Below are positions 1-5,011 of a stretch of 6,374 nt of DNA, in pieces. Where the stretch lies: contig DAOWNX010000054.1 in assembly GCA_030642335.1 (NCBI GenBank), forward strand, positions 1 through 6,374. Reading direction: 5' to 3'. Below the pieces are notes generated by a model. The model did no database searches. It had not been told where the DNA came from and saw only the letters and a list, made by a program, of their open reading frames with translations. The position numbers and the translations under genes are program-made. Origin of the DNA: Caldisericota bacterium (GTDB lineage Bacteria; Caldisericota; Caldisericia; Caldisericales; Caldisericaceae). Position 1 is the stretch's first letter; the number at the start of each line of letters is the position of its first letter.

Positions 1-294
1 CATCACTTTCATTGAGACTTTGTTACTCTGGCCGTCTCCTCTTGCAACAAAAACACCTACATTTTCCCCAACTGCCTCGGATATTTCTGCAACGTCTCTA
101 TGCTTAAATCCCGGACAGAGAAGAATTGAGTGAACACCTTCTTCTTCTACAAATTTTTTGCATGTTTTAATGGCTTGCTCTTGATTCTTCACAACTACCA
201 CGAAGAGATTATAACCAGGTGTTTTTATTACACACCTGTGTTTTTCTAATTCTGCATCTGGAGCATGAGCAATAAAAACTGCTTTAAATGCCAT
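1..294 (-). CDS. DUF6506-like small protein, C-terminus cut by window edge
   Basis: The reading frame opens with ATG at 294 and stays open for 98 codons to the window edge, with no stop seen. An SD-like GGGAG at 304-308 lies 9 nt before the start. The protein begins MAFKAVFIAHAPDAELEKH, then has alternating hydrophobic strands (YNLFVVVVK), a helix rich in Lys and Glu, and a strand ending in LLCPGF at about residues 58-63, followed by VAEISEAVGENVGVFVARGD. This matches my memory of DUF6506, a family of roughly 100-residue single-domain proteins of unknown function, so probably only a few residues are missing. There is no signal peptide or membrane segment. It lies beyond the terminator of the stress operon and has its own candidate promoter, so it is probably a separate transcription unit. 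The family name is recalled, not searched; the function is unknown. Confidence 0.75.
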   Translation of the reverse strand, partial: MAFKAVFIAHAPDAELEKHRCVIKTPGYNLFVVVVKNQEQAIKTCKKFVEEEGVHSILLCPGFKHRDVAEISEAVGENVGVFVARGDGQSNKVSMKVM

Positions 295-326
295 GTCTAT
301 CATCTCCCTTTTTTGTAATTCTTAAT

Positions 327-335
327 ATTTTAGCA
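327..335 (-). promoter_or_regulatory. Candidate extended -10 promoter for the DUF6506-like gene
   Basis: On the minus strand the sequence TGCTAAAAT forms an extended -10 element (TGn plus TAAAAT, five of six matches to TATAAT). It is downstream of the operon terminator and about 33 bases before the ATG at 294. No convincing -35 is present; that stretch is the terminator T-tract, which is usual for extended -10 promoters. In this AT-rich background the call is tentative. Confidence 0.35.
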
Positions 336-354
336 TACATTTCAAAAAAAAGAG

Positions 355-397
355 AAAAAAAATTGCCCTTCATCAGCTATTAGGTGACAAAGGGCAA
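355..397 (-). terminator. Intrinsic terminator after the oxidative-stress operon
   Basis: Read on the minus strand, TTGCCCTTTGTCA (397-385) pairs with TGATGAAGGGCAA (375-363). This gives a 13-bp stem with two wobble pairs and a loop of about 9 nt (CCTAATAGC). Eight T residues follow directly (362-355), then a CTC interruption and more T residues. It is 43 nt beyond the desulfoferrodoxin stop codon. The plus strand lacks a T-tract after the hairpin, so it should act only on minus-strand transcripts. Confidence 0.9.
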
Positions 398-439
398 GAT
401 TATAAATTAATCTATGAGAATTGTTAGAAAATAGAAACC

Positions 440-814
440 TTACGATTTCCACAAACCATGCACATTACAGTATGCTCTGGCTTCAATTTTTTCCGCTTTT
501 ATTTCAAACTCCACTTCCGGCTTGTCCCCCGGATTTAGAAATTTTTTATAACTCGTTCCGTCTGCTACTACTTCTATCCACTCGATATAATGATTTTCTT
601 CCATTGGGTGAGGGATGGAGCCAGTTTTTACTTTTACGCCTCTGTCTGTTTTTTCTATCACTGGCACATGTTTTTCCTTGCCAGCATCTTCTGTTTTTTC
701 TTCAAATAGTTTCATTGGTTTGTTACAGCACACCAGCTGTCCTTTTCCTGTATGCAATACTTCCACAATATTTCCGCATATCTCGCATTTATAGATTTCT
801 AATTTTTTTGTCAT
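440..814 (-). CDS. dfx: Desulfoferrodoxin (class I, 2Fe superoxide reductase)
   Basis: This 124-residue cytoplasmic protein reduces superoxide to hydrogen peroxide without releasing oxygen, taking electrons from rubredoxin. The N-terminal desulforedoxin domain carries the four Fe(SCys)4 ligands Cys10, Cys13, Cys29 and Cys30. The C-terminal domain carries the catalytic Fe(His4Cys) ligands His49 (EKHVPVIE), His69 and His75 (PHPMEENHYIEW), Cys116 and His119 (YCNVHG). Glu47 and Lys48, implicated in catalysis in this family, are present. Length and ligand spacing are standard for class I. A perfect AAGGAGGTG precedes the ATG at 814. It is the last gene of the operon, just before the terminator. 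Its ribosome binding site lies at the tail of a decayed fprA copy and closely resembles the site between intact fprA and the peroxiredoxin gene. Confidence 0.97.
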   Translation of the reverse strand: MTKKLEIYKCEICGNIVEVLHTGKGQLVCCNKPMKLFEEKTEDAGKEKHVPVIEKTDRGVKVKTGSIPHPMEENHYIEWIEVVADGTSYKKFLNPGDKPEVEFEIKAEKIEARAYCNVHGLWKS

Positions 815-816
815 TT

Positions 817-1039
817 TTACACCTCCTTACTGTTAATATTTTTGTGTTTCTTGAGAATCTCATCGGCTAATTTATTGAGAGCCTCAAAATCCTCTTCTTT
901 TGGATACCCTTTTGCTATATAAGAGTTATAACTCCTCCCGCCTGGCGCCTGGCAGGGGAATAAGCTTATCAAAAAGTTTTCTACTCCAATCTATTATTCC
1001 TACATTATAAATATCAGATTTAATTTCTCCCGATGGCAT
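817..1039 (-). pseudogene. fprA: Decayed second fprA: head and tail only, internal deletion plus frameshift
   Basis: From ATG at 1039 the frame reads MPSGEIKSDIYNVGIIDW and on to LIPLP; 23 of these 30 residues are identical to the start of the intact FprA in this window. It then goes out of frame and stops at TAA 926-928. In another frame the sequence continues as SYNSYIAKG joined directly to YPKEEDFEALNKLADEI, the equivalent of the intact FprA C-terminus (GYPKEEDFKALDRLADDI), ending at TAA 817-819. The join falls at IAKG (907-918). Intact FprA has IVKG at residues 39-42 and again at 364-367, so deletion between these repeats would remove 325 codons in frame. A 7-bp tandem duplication at 939-952 then shifts the frame. 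Both diiron-site and flavodoxin regions are lost, so no FprA activity can remain. The start has only a weak SD. The segment now serves as spacer and holds the SD for desulfoferrodoxin. Confidence 0.88.
939..952 (-). repeat. 7-bp tandem duplication that frameshifts the fprA fossil
   Basis: On the minus strand CCAGGCG occurs twice in direct succession (952-946 and 945-939). Removing one copy restores a continuous frame through LP-GGR-SYNSYIAKG, matching LPDGTSYNSYIVKG in intact FprA. The fossil has 16 nt between the CCA and AGT codons where intact fprA has 9, so the excess is exactly 7. The stretch is notably GC-rich compared with its surroundings. Confidence 0.85.
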
Positions 1040-1088
1040 TTCCAGAGTTTATTTCATAATTTTTTATCCTTTAATTATCTTTTGCTTC

Positions 1089-1610
1089 CTATGCCTGAAC
1101 TTCCTTAGCTGCTGGTGGAGTAAATACACGCATTGCCAGTTCTTTGTCGAGCATGAGCAAGCCATTACCCTCCCCGCCAACAAGTTTTAACTTAGCAATG
1201 ATCTCATTGTCGTTGCCTTCCTCTTCTATCTGCTCGGTAACATACCACTGTAAAAAAATGTTTGTAGCATGATCCTTTTCTGCAATTGCAAGGTCCACAA
1301 GCTCATTAATGCTCTTCGTGATAAACTTCTCGTGTACTAAAGTCTTCTCAAACATATCTAAAGGCGACTCAAATTCGGTCAGCGGTTGTTCAATCACCAT
1401 GAGCTTCACCTGACCGCCCTGACCGTTGATGTAGTCGTAGATCTTCATTGCATGCACCATCTCCTCTTGGTACTGAACCATAAACCAGTTGGCAAATCCT
1501 TTCAGTCCAATATATGTGCTATATGCTGACATCGCCATATATAAATATGCCGAATACATCTCCTTGTTAATCTGAGTATTCAGCGACTCTATCATTTTAT
1601 CATTTAGCAT
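1089..1610 (-). CDS. ftnA: Ferritin (FtnA-type, non-heme)
   Basis: This 173-residue four-helix ferritin oxidises Fe(II) and stores it as ferric mineral in a 24-subunit cage, limiting Fenton chemistry. All ferroxidase residues fall at the positions known from Escherichia coli FtnA: Glu17, Glu50 and His53 (EEMVH), Glu94, Gln127 and Glu130, with Tyr24 also present. I place the start at ATG 1610 (MLNDKMIESLNTQINKE) because AAGGTGAT lies just upstream and the family begins here. The frame is open further upstream, but that part only shadows the end of the peroxiredoxin gene. There is no heme-binding bacterioferritin signature. The peroxiredoxin stop is 13 nt upstream, so the two are probably co-transcribed. 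The alanine-rich C-terminal tail PPAAKEVQA is probably flexible. Confidence 0.95.
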   Translation of the reverse strand: MLNDKMIESLNTQINKEMYSAYLYMAMSAYSTYIGLKGFANWFMVQYQEEMVHAMKIYDYINGQGGQVKLMVIEQPLTEFESPLDMFEKTLVHEKFITKSINELVDLAIAEKDHATNIFLQWYVTEQIEEEGNDNEIIAKLKLVGGEGNGLLMLDKELAMRVFTPPAAKEVQA

Positions 1611-1623
1611 ATTATCACCTTCC

Positions 1624-2271
1624 CTATAGCTTTTTATGACAGAACCACCAATCAAAACATTCGTATTGTTTAACTCTTTTTTTAGCAGTTTCTTCATCTT
1701 GAGCTGGCGGGACAACGACCTCATCTTTAATAATCTCGTTATTTGGCCAGTTTGCCGGCATTGCAACACCTTCTTTGTCTGCTATCTGCAACGCTTTTAC
1801 CATTCTCAGAAACTCATCCATATTTCTCCCTAATTCCTGTGGATAGTATAGAATTGCTCTTATTGTACTTTTGGGATCAACAATGAATACTGCTCTAACC
1901 GTATTTGTGCCCTTACCCGGATGAATAATGCCGAGTAGATTTGCAACCCTACCAGTATCATCTGCAATTACGGGGAATTTAATTTCCGTACCCAAATTCT
2001 CTTTTATCCATTGAACCCACTTAATGTGTGAAAACACCTGGTCAACTGAGAGTCCAATAAGTTCGCAGCCTAATTTCTGAAATTCATCATTTCTCTTCTG
2101 AAATGCTACAAACTCCGTCGTACATACTGGTGTAAAATCTCCAGGATGACTAAATAGCACGAACCATTTACCCTTGAAATCATCTGGCAGTTTCATCCTA
2201 CCGTGTGTTGTTTGAACATCAATTTCAGGGAACTTATCCCCAAGTAACGGCATTCTTCTTGTTTCTTCCAT
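1624..2271 (-). CDS. Peroxiredoxin, Prx6 / archaeal thioredoxin-peroxidase type
   Basis: This 215-residue thiol peroxidase reduces hydrogen peroxide and organic peroxides. The active-site loop PGDFTPVCTTE (residues 43-53) holds the peroxidatic Cys50 with Thr47 and Pro43 of the PxxxTxxC motif. The C-terminal extension typical of Prx6-like enzymes is complete (PANWPNNEIIKDEVVVPP). The end, YECFDWWFCHKKL, has Cys205 and Cys211, spaced like the two C-terminal cysteines of the archaeal Aeropyrum pernix enzyme, so a 2-Cys mechanism with a resolving Cys is likely. An additional Cys69 is present. A strong AAGGAGGT precedes the ATG at 2271 and overlaps the fprA stop codon, indicating coupled translation. 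The reductant is not visible; thioredoxin or rubredoxin-linked donors are possible. I give no symbol because ahpC-type names would mislead. Confidence 0.93.
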   Translation of the reverse strand: MEETRRMPLLGDKFPEIDVQTTHGRMKLPDDFKGKWFVLFSHPGDFTPVCTTEFVAFQKRNDEFQKLGCELIGLSVDQVFSHIKWVQWIKENLGTEIKFPVIADDTGRVANLLGIIHPGKGTNTVRAVFIVDPKSTIRAILYYPQELGRNMDEFLRMVKALQIADKEGVAMPANWPNNEIIKDEVVVPPAQDEETAKKRVKQYECFDWWFCHKKL

Positions 2272-2283
2272 TTTTATACCTCC

Positions 2284-3465
2284 TTATTTTGTAATGCTTT
2301 TATTTTTTTCAAAAATATCGTCTGCTAATCTATCCAATGCCTTAAAATCCTCTTCTTTTGGATACCCTTTTACAATAACTGGTTCAAGTAATTCTACCTT
2401 AAGATTGCCTAACATCCCTTTGAGCTGCTCAACCATCATCCCTCCCCATCCGTAAGAACCAATAATAGACACAAATTTAGTTTTTGGCTTTAAAGCATTA
2501 GCAAGGGATGCAGCATACACAACAGCAGGGTGTGGTCCCGTTAGTACGGTTGGCGAACCAATCACTACAGTGGCGCTATCTACCAGGGCAACTGCCAATT
2601 CTCCTATATCTGTTTCGGTCAGACTAAATGATTTTACCTTTACACCTCTGTCTTCAAGAGTATTTTTAAGGTATTCCACCATTTTAGCGGTACTTCCATG
2701 CATTGAAATATAGGGAATAACGACTTCATTTTTTACCTCATCGGATATCCAGTCCTTATAAGCATTGATAATAAATTCAGGATTTTTGTAAACTTGCCCG
2801 TGGCTTGGTGCGATTATATCAACTTCAAGTTCTGAAATTTTTTCAATGTTTTTCCTGATAGGAGTTCTAAAGGGCATCATAATCTCTGCATAATAACGTT
2901 TTGCCGCGAGGTACACAGCCGCTTCGTCTTCAACAAAAAGTTTGTCTGATGCAAAATGTGAACCAAGAAAGTCGCAGGTAAACAAAATTTTGTCTTCTTT
3001 AAGATATGTAAGCATCGTTTCAGGCCAATGAACCCATGGAGTAAAAATAAATTGAAGAGTTTTATTTCCAAGTGGCAAAGTTTCTCCATCATCTATAACG
3101 ATGAATTTATCATCGTTAATATAAAGAAGATCCATAAGCATTTTTTGGCATTTTAAATTGGTTACGACTTTTGCATCAGGATAAAGTTCCAGTATCTTCA
3201 GGATAGAACCTGAATGGTCTTGCTCAGCATGATTAGCAATAATATAATCTATTTTGTCTATTTTTAGCTCTTCAAGGTTTGCTATAAGTTCCTTTTTTTT
3301 TGCCGGGTCAACTGTGTCTATTAGTGCTATTTTTTGGCTACCTTTTACTATATAAGAGTTATAACTTGTCCCATCTGGCAAGGGAATAAGCTCATCAAAA
3401 AGTTTTCTATCCCAATCTATTGCACCGACACTATAAATATCGGATTTAATTTCTCTTACTGACAT
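2284..3465 (-). CDS. fprA: Flavodiiron protein, class A (A-type flavoprotein, oxygen reductase)
   Basis: This 393-residue cytoplasmic enzyme reduces oxygen to water, and often NO to N2O. The N-terminal metallo-beta-lactamase-like domain (about 1-245) carries the diiron ligands His79, Glu81 and Asp83 (HAEQDHSGS), His146 (WVHWPE), Asp165 (TCDFLGSH) and His222 (PSHGQ). The flavodoxin domain (about 247-393) starts with VVIPYISMHGSTAKM, the FMN phosphate loop, followed by IGSPTVLTGPHP and GSYGWGG. Length is normal and no C-terminal rubredoxin is fused, so it is class A. The start is 5 nt after the hrb stop with only a weak SD (GGAAGAG overlapping that stop), suggesting coupling to hrb. Electrons would come from NADH through Hrb, as described for Moorella thermoacetica. 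It contains an imperfect repeat encoding IVKG at both ends, the probable site of the deletion seen in the neighbouring fossil copy. Confidence 0.97.
   Translation of the reverse strand: MSVREIKSDIYSVGAIDWDRKLFDELIPLPDGTSYNSYIVKGSQKIALIDTVDPAKKKELIANLEELKIDKIDYIIANHAEQDHSGSILKILELYPDAKVVTNLKCQKMLMDLLYINDDKFIVIDDGETLPLGNKTLQFIFTPWVHWPETMLTYLKEDKILFTCDFLGSHFASDKLFVEDEAAVYLAAKRYYAEIMMPFRTPIRKNIEKISELEVDIIAPSHGQVYKNPEFIINAYKDWISDEVKNEVVIPYISMHGSTAKMVEYLKNTLEDRGVKVKSFSLTETDIGELAVALVDSATVVIGSPTVLTGPHPAVVYAASLANALKPKTKFVSIIGSYGWGGMMVEQLKGMLGNLKVELLEPVIVKGYPKEEDFKALDRLADDIFEKNKSITK
2365..2376 (-). repeat. Distal copy of the IVKG-coding repeat in fprA
   Basis: ATTGTAAAAGGG on the minus strand encodes residues 364-367. 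It matches ATAGTAAAAGGT at 3340-3351 (residues 39-42), and similarity continues a little further in each (TATCCAAAA versus TAGCCAAAA). The fossil fprA has a single hybrid copy, ATAGCAAAAGGG at 907-918, exactly at its deletion join. Confidence 0.7.
3340..3351 (-). repeat. Proximal copy of the IVKG-coding repeat in fprA
   Basis: ATAGTAAAAGGT on the minus strand encodes residues 39-42 of FprA. It lies 975 bp, a multiple of three, from its partner at 2365-2376. Recombination between the two would leave the in-frame head-tail fusion seen in the fossil copy. Confidence 0.7.
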
Positions 3466-3470
3466 TTCCG

Positions 3471-3629
3471 TTACTCTTCCTCAAATTCTGTTTTTTCTAC
3501 CCCGCACACAGGGCAGACCCAGTCATCCGGTAGTTGCTCAAATGGTGTCCCCGGATTAACTCCAGAATCAGGATCCCCTTTTTCCGGATCGTATATATAC
3601 CCACAAACTGCGCATCTATACTTTTTCAT
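3471..3629 (-). CDS. Possible free rubredoxin from an internal start inside hrb
   Basis: Met182 of Hrb starts a 52-residue segment with the exact size and spacing of a free rubredoxin. It begins MKKYRC and has Cys at 6, 9, 39 and 42, as in clostridial rubredoxins, with the usual core Tyr, Pro and Trp residues. The ATG at 3629 is preceded by AAGGAGG at an 8-nt spacing, as good as the sites of the real genes here and better than those of hrb or fprA. It shares frame and stop codon with hrb. Free rubredoxin would serve FprA, rubrerythrin and desulfoferrodoxin, and the operon has no other gene for it. Alternatively, the SD is a by-product of a Lys-Glu-Glu-Asn linker or a relic of two genes that fused. 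Expression is inferred, not shown. Confidence 0.5.
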   Translation of the reverse strand: MKKYRCAVCGYIYDPEKGDPDSGVNPGTPFEQLPDDWVCPVCGVEKTEFEEE

Positions 3630-4172
3630 TTTATTTTCCTCCTTTTGATTTTTTTCTTCTATATATGTTGGTGCCGTTTTGGGTGATTTACCTTTCTTTA
3701 CAGTATGGTAATACGCATAGGTCATAGGTTCGCCTTCATTTAATATATCGGCATCAACTATTGTTCCAATGAAGATGGTGTGTGTCCCTACATCCACTGT
3801 GCTGACGACTTCAGCTTCAAGATAAGCTATTGAATATTCCAAAACTATCGGAGCGCCAGTAACGCCCAATTTATAATTAACCTCGCTGAATTTGTCTATT
3901 TCTCTTCCTGATTTAAAGCCAAAGTGCCCTATAAATTTCATTGAGGCTTCTTTTACGAGAACCGAAACTGTAAAAACTTTGCTTTCCTTTATAAATTCGT
4001 GTGTTAAGTTTTGTTTGTTTATACTTACTGCTATTGTTGCGGGAGTCGATGTGATTTGAAATACTGTATTTGCAATCTGGCCATTTAGCTTTTCATTTCT
4101 TACAGAACTTATCACATACAATCCATAACAAATTTTATGTAGTGCCTTCAAATTTGTTATATCGCTCTCCAT
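3471..4172 (-). CDS. hrb: High-molecular-weight rubredoxin: flavin reductase domain fused to rubredoxin
   Basis: This 233-residue protein has an N-terminal FMN-binding split-barrel flavin reductase domain (about 1-160; ALHKICYGLYVISS, NGQIANTVFQITSTPATIAVSI kept in two parts here, and HTIFIGTIVDADIL). A charged linker (about 161-181) leads to a complete rubredoxin (182-233) with Cys187, Cys190, Cys220 and Cys223 in CAVCGY and CPVCG. In Moorella thermoacetica Hrb passes electrons from NADH to FprA, and here the gene sits directly upstream of fprA with a 5-nt gap. The ATG at 4172 has GTGAGG upstream and lies 39 nt after the rubrerythrin stop. Within the linker there is a full SD, AAGGAGG, 8 nt before Met182, so a second, shorter product is likely. 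The fusion itself is the known Hrb architecture and not a new one. Confidence 0.95.
   Translation of the reverse strand: MESDITNLKALHKICYGLYVISSVRNEKLNGQIANTVFQITSTPATIAVSINKQNLTHEFIKESKVFTVSVLVKEASMKFIGHFGFKSGREIDKFSEVNYKLGVTGAPIVLEYSIAYLEAEVVSTVDVGTHTIFIGTIVDADILNEGEPMTYAYYHTVKKGKSPKTAPTYIEEKNQKEENKMKKYRCAVCGYIYDPEKGDPDSGVNPGTPFEQLPDDWVCPVCGVEKTEFEEE
3638..3644 (-). promoter_or_regulatory. Internal Shine-Dalgarno (AAGGAGG) within hrb
   Basis: AAGGAGG is complementary to the 16S rRNA 3' end and lies 8 nt before the ATG of Met182. In the Hrb frame it encodes part of Lys-Glu-Glu in the interdomain linker. It decides the proposed internal rubredoxin start. Confidence 0.6.
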
Positions 4173-4211
4173 TTATGGTTCCTCACTTCTTTTTTCTTTA
4201 CGTTATGTTAT

Positions 4212-4796
4212 CTAAAACCCTTTGCATTGAAGTTCAAAATAATTTTTCGGATGGCTGCAAGATGGACAAATTTCCGGTGGTTCTTCTCCTTCGTGCAAAT
4301 AACCACATTTTTTGCATACCCAATAAACTTTCTTGTCTTTTTTGAAAATTGTATTTCCATCGATTTCTTCCAGCAATTTTTTGTATCTTTCTTCGTGATG
4401 CTTTTCTGCAACAGCAATTGCTCTTATTCGTCGTGCAATTTCAGGAAGACCTTCCTTTTCTGCTGTATCTGCAAACTCCGGGTACATCTCAGTATGTTCA
4501 TAGTTTTCGCCCGCGATTGCTGCTTTTAGGTTTTCAACAGTATTCCCTAAAATTGTCGGAGCTACTGCTTCGACCTTTATTTCATCCAGGTTTTCGCCGC
4601 TCTGTTTTTTGAGGTCGTTAATTAATCTGAATAACCACTTAGCATGCTCTCTTTCGTTTTCAGCTGTTAACAAAAAAATCTCCGCAATATGCTCAAATCC
4701 TTCTTTTTTAGCAAGATTTGCATAGAAAGTATAACGATTCCTTGCCTGGCTTTCCCCAATAAATGCTTTTGTTAAGTTTGTAATTGTACTTTTCAT
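4212..4796 (-). CDS. rbr: Rubrerythrin (NAD(P)H-linked peroxidase)
   Basis: This 194-residue cytoplasmic protein reduces hydrogen peroxide to water with electrons from rubredoxin. The N-terminal four-helix diiron domain (about 1-145) has Glu15, Glu48 and His51 (ENEREH), Glu97 and Glu100 (GENYEH), Glu131 and His134 (AEKHHEE), the full rubrerythrin ligand set including the extra Glu97 and the switching His. The C-terminal rubredoxin-like domain holds Cys161 and Cys164 (CKKCGY), Cys177 and Cys180 (CPSC). Domain order is classical, not reversed. AAGGAGGGGG precedes the ATG at 4796. It is the first gene of the operon and lies directly below the candidate promoter and Fur-like box. The C-terminus LQCKGF contains one additional Cys191 with no evident role. 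Confidence 0.97.
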   Translation of the reverse strand: MKSTITNLTKAFIGESQARNRYTFYANLAKKEGFEHIAEIFLLTAENEREHAKWLFRLINDLKKQSGENLDEIKVEAVAPTILGNTVENLKAAIAGENYEHTEMYPEFADTAEKEGLPEIARRIRAIAVAEKHHEERYKKLLEEIDGNTIFKKDKKVYWVCKKCGYLHEGEEPPEICPSCSHPKNYFELQCKGF

Positions 4797-4820
4797 ATTT
4801 CCCCCTCCTTTTTTTGATTA

Positions 4821-4839
4821 TTTAAAGTTTATCATTATT
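4821..4839 (-). promoter_or_regulatory. Fur/PerR-family box-like sequence over the operon promoter
   Basis: The minus-strand 19-mer AATAATGATAAACTTTAAA matches the classic Fur consensus GATAATGATAATCATTATC at 14 of 19 positions by hand count. The left half is nearly complete (AATAATGATAA) and the right half poor. It overlaps the proposed -10 region, where a repressor could block transcription. A Fur- or PerR-type regulator would suit iron and peroxide genes, but the AT-rich background makes chance matches likely. Confidence 0.35.
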
Positions 4840-4858
4840 ATTTTTTTTTAAAAGTCAA
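4828..4858 (-). promoter_or_regulatory. Candidate sigma-70 promoter for the rbr-hrb-fprA-prx-ftn-dfx operon
   Basis: On the minus strand TTGACT (4858-4853, five of six matches to TTGACA) is followed after 19 nt by GATAAA (4833-4828), or after 18 nt by TGATAA. The spacer has a nine-A tract. It ends about 30 bases before the rubrerythrin ATG. The -35 is good and the -10 mediocre, so the exact -10 is uncertain. No other convincing promoter is seen before the operon terminator. Confidence 0.5.
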
Positions 4859-5011
4859 CAGACATGCTTAACGGCTTATAGATACGCAGAGCCTTCCAAG
4901 AAAGGTTATACAAGATTTTCTAAAATCTGCTTAAAGTAAGTATGATTTGCTTGATTAGGCTATTTTGCACAAAAAATAGATGGAATAATACTGATTTTTT
5001 TAGTTTAATTT
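4859..5011. other. Gene-free spacer upstream of the stress operon promoter
   Basis: This stretch between the SPOUT methyltransferase stop and the operon promoter has no ORF with a ribosome binding site on either strand and no tRNA-like fold. I see no intrinsic terminator for the trmD unit, so readthrough into the stress operon is possible. It holds the inverted repeat at 4913-4928 and, just downstream on the minus strand, a TATAAC (TTGTATAACC) that could be a weak second -10. Confidence 0.5.
4913..4928. repeat. Short inverted repeat, possible operator
   Basis: AGATTTT-CT-AAAATCT is a perfect 7-bp inverted repeat with a 2-bp centre. It lies about 55-75 bp upstream of the operon -35 and immediately upstream of a weak TATAAC on the minus strand. 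The symmetry suits a dimeric regulator. No T-tract follows, and the 2-nt loop is too short for a terminator hairpin. It does not match a regulator motif that I know. Confidence 0.35.

Noticed and set aside
421..870. Plus-strand open frame of 149 codons opposite desulfoferrodoxin
   Set aside because: It is the antisense of dfx, very rich in Leu, Phe and Ser, has no ribosome binding site and resembles no family.
923..934. Perfect 12-bp palindrome GAGTTATAACTC in the fossil
   Set aside because: It arises from the Ser-Tyr-Asn-Ser codons, which are nearly the same in intact fprA, so it is coding history and not an operator.
820..1088. Possibility that the ftn-dfx gap is a riboswitch or attenuator
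   Set aside because: Most of the segment is explained by fprA homology, and no terminator-antiterminator pair is visible.
1611..1769. In-frame 53-codon extension upstream of ferritin
   Set aside because: It overlaps the end of the peroxiredoxin gene in another frame, and the family start and SD both point to ATG 1610.
2877..3092. Alternative-frame ORF of 71 codons inside fprA on the same strand
   Set aside because: It has no SD, its composition is that of a shifted frame, and it lies over the conserved diiron domain.
4208..4612. Overlapping open frames on both strands within the rubrerythrin gene
   Set aside because: They are out-of-frame or antisense shadows; the rubrerythrin frame has complete metal ligands and a strong SD.
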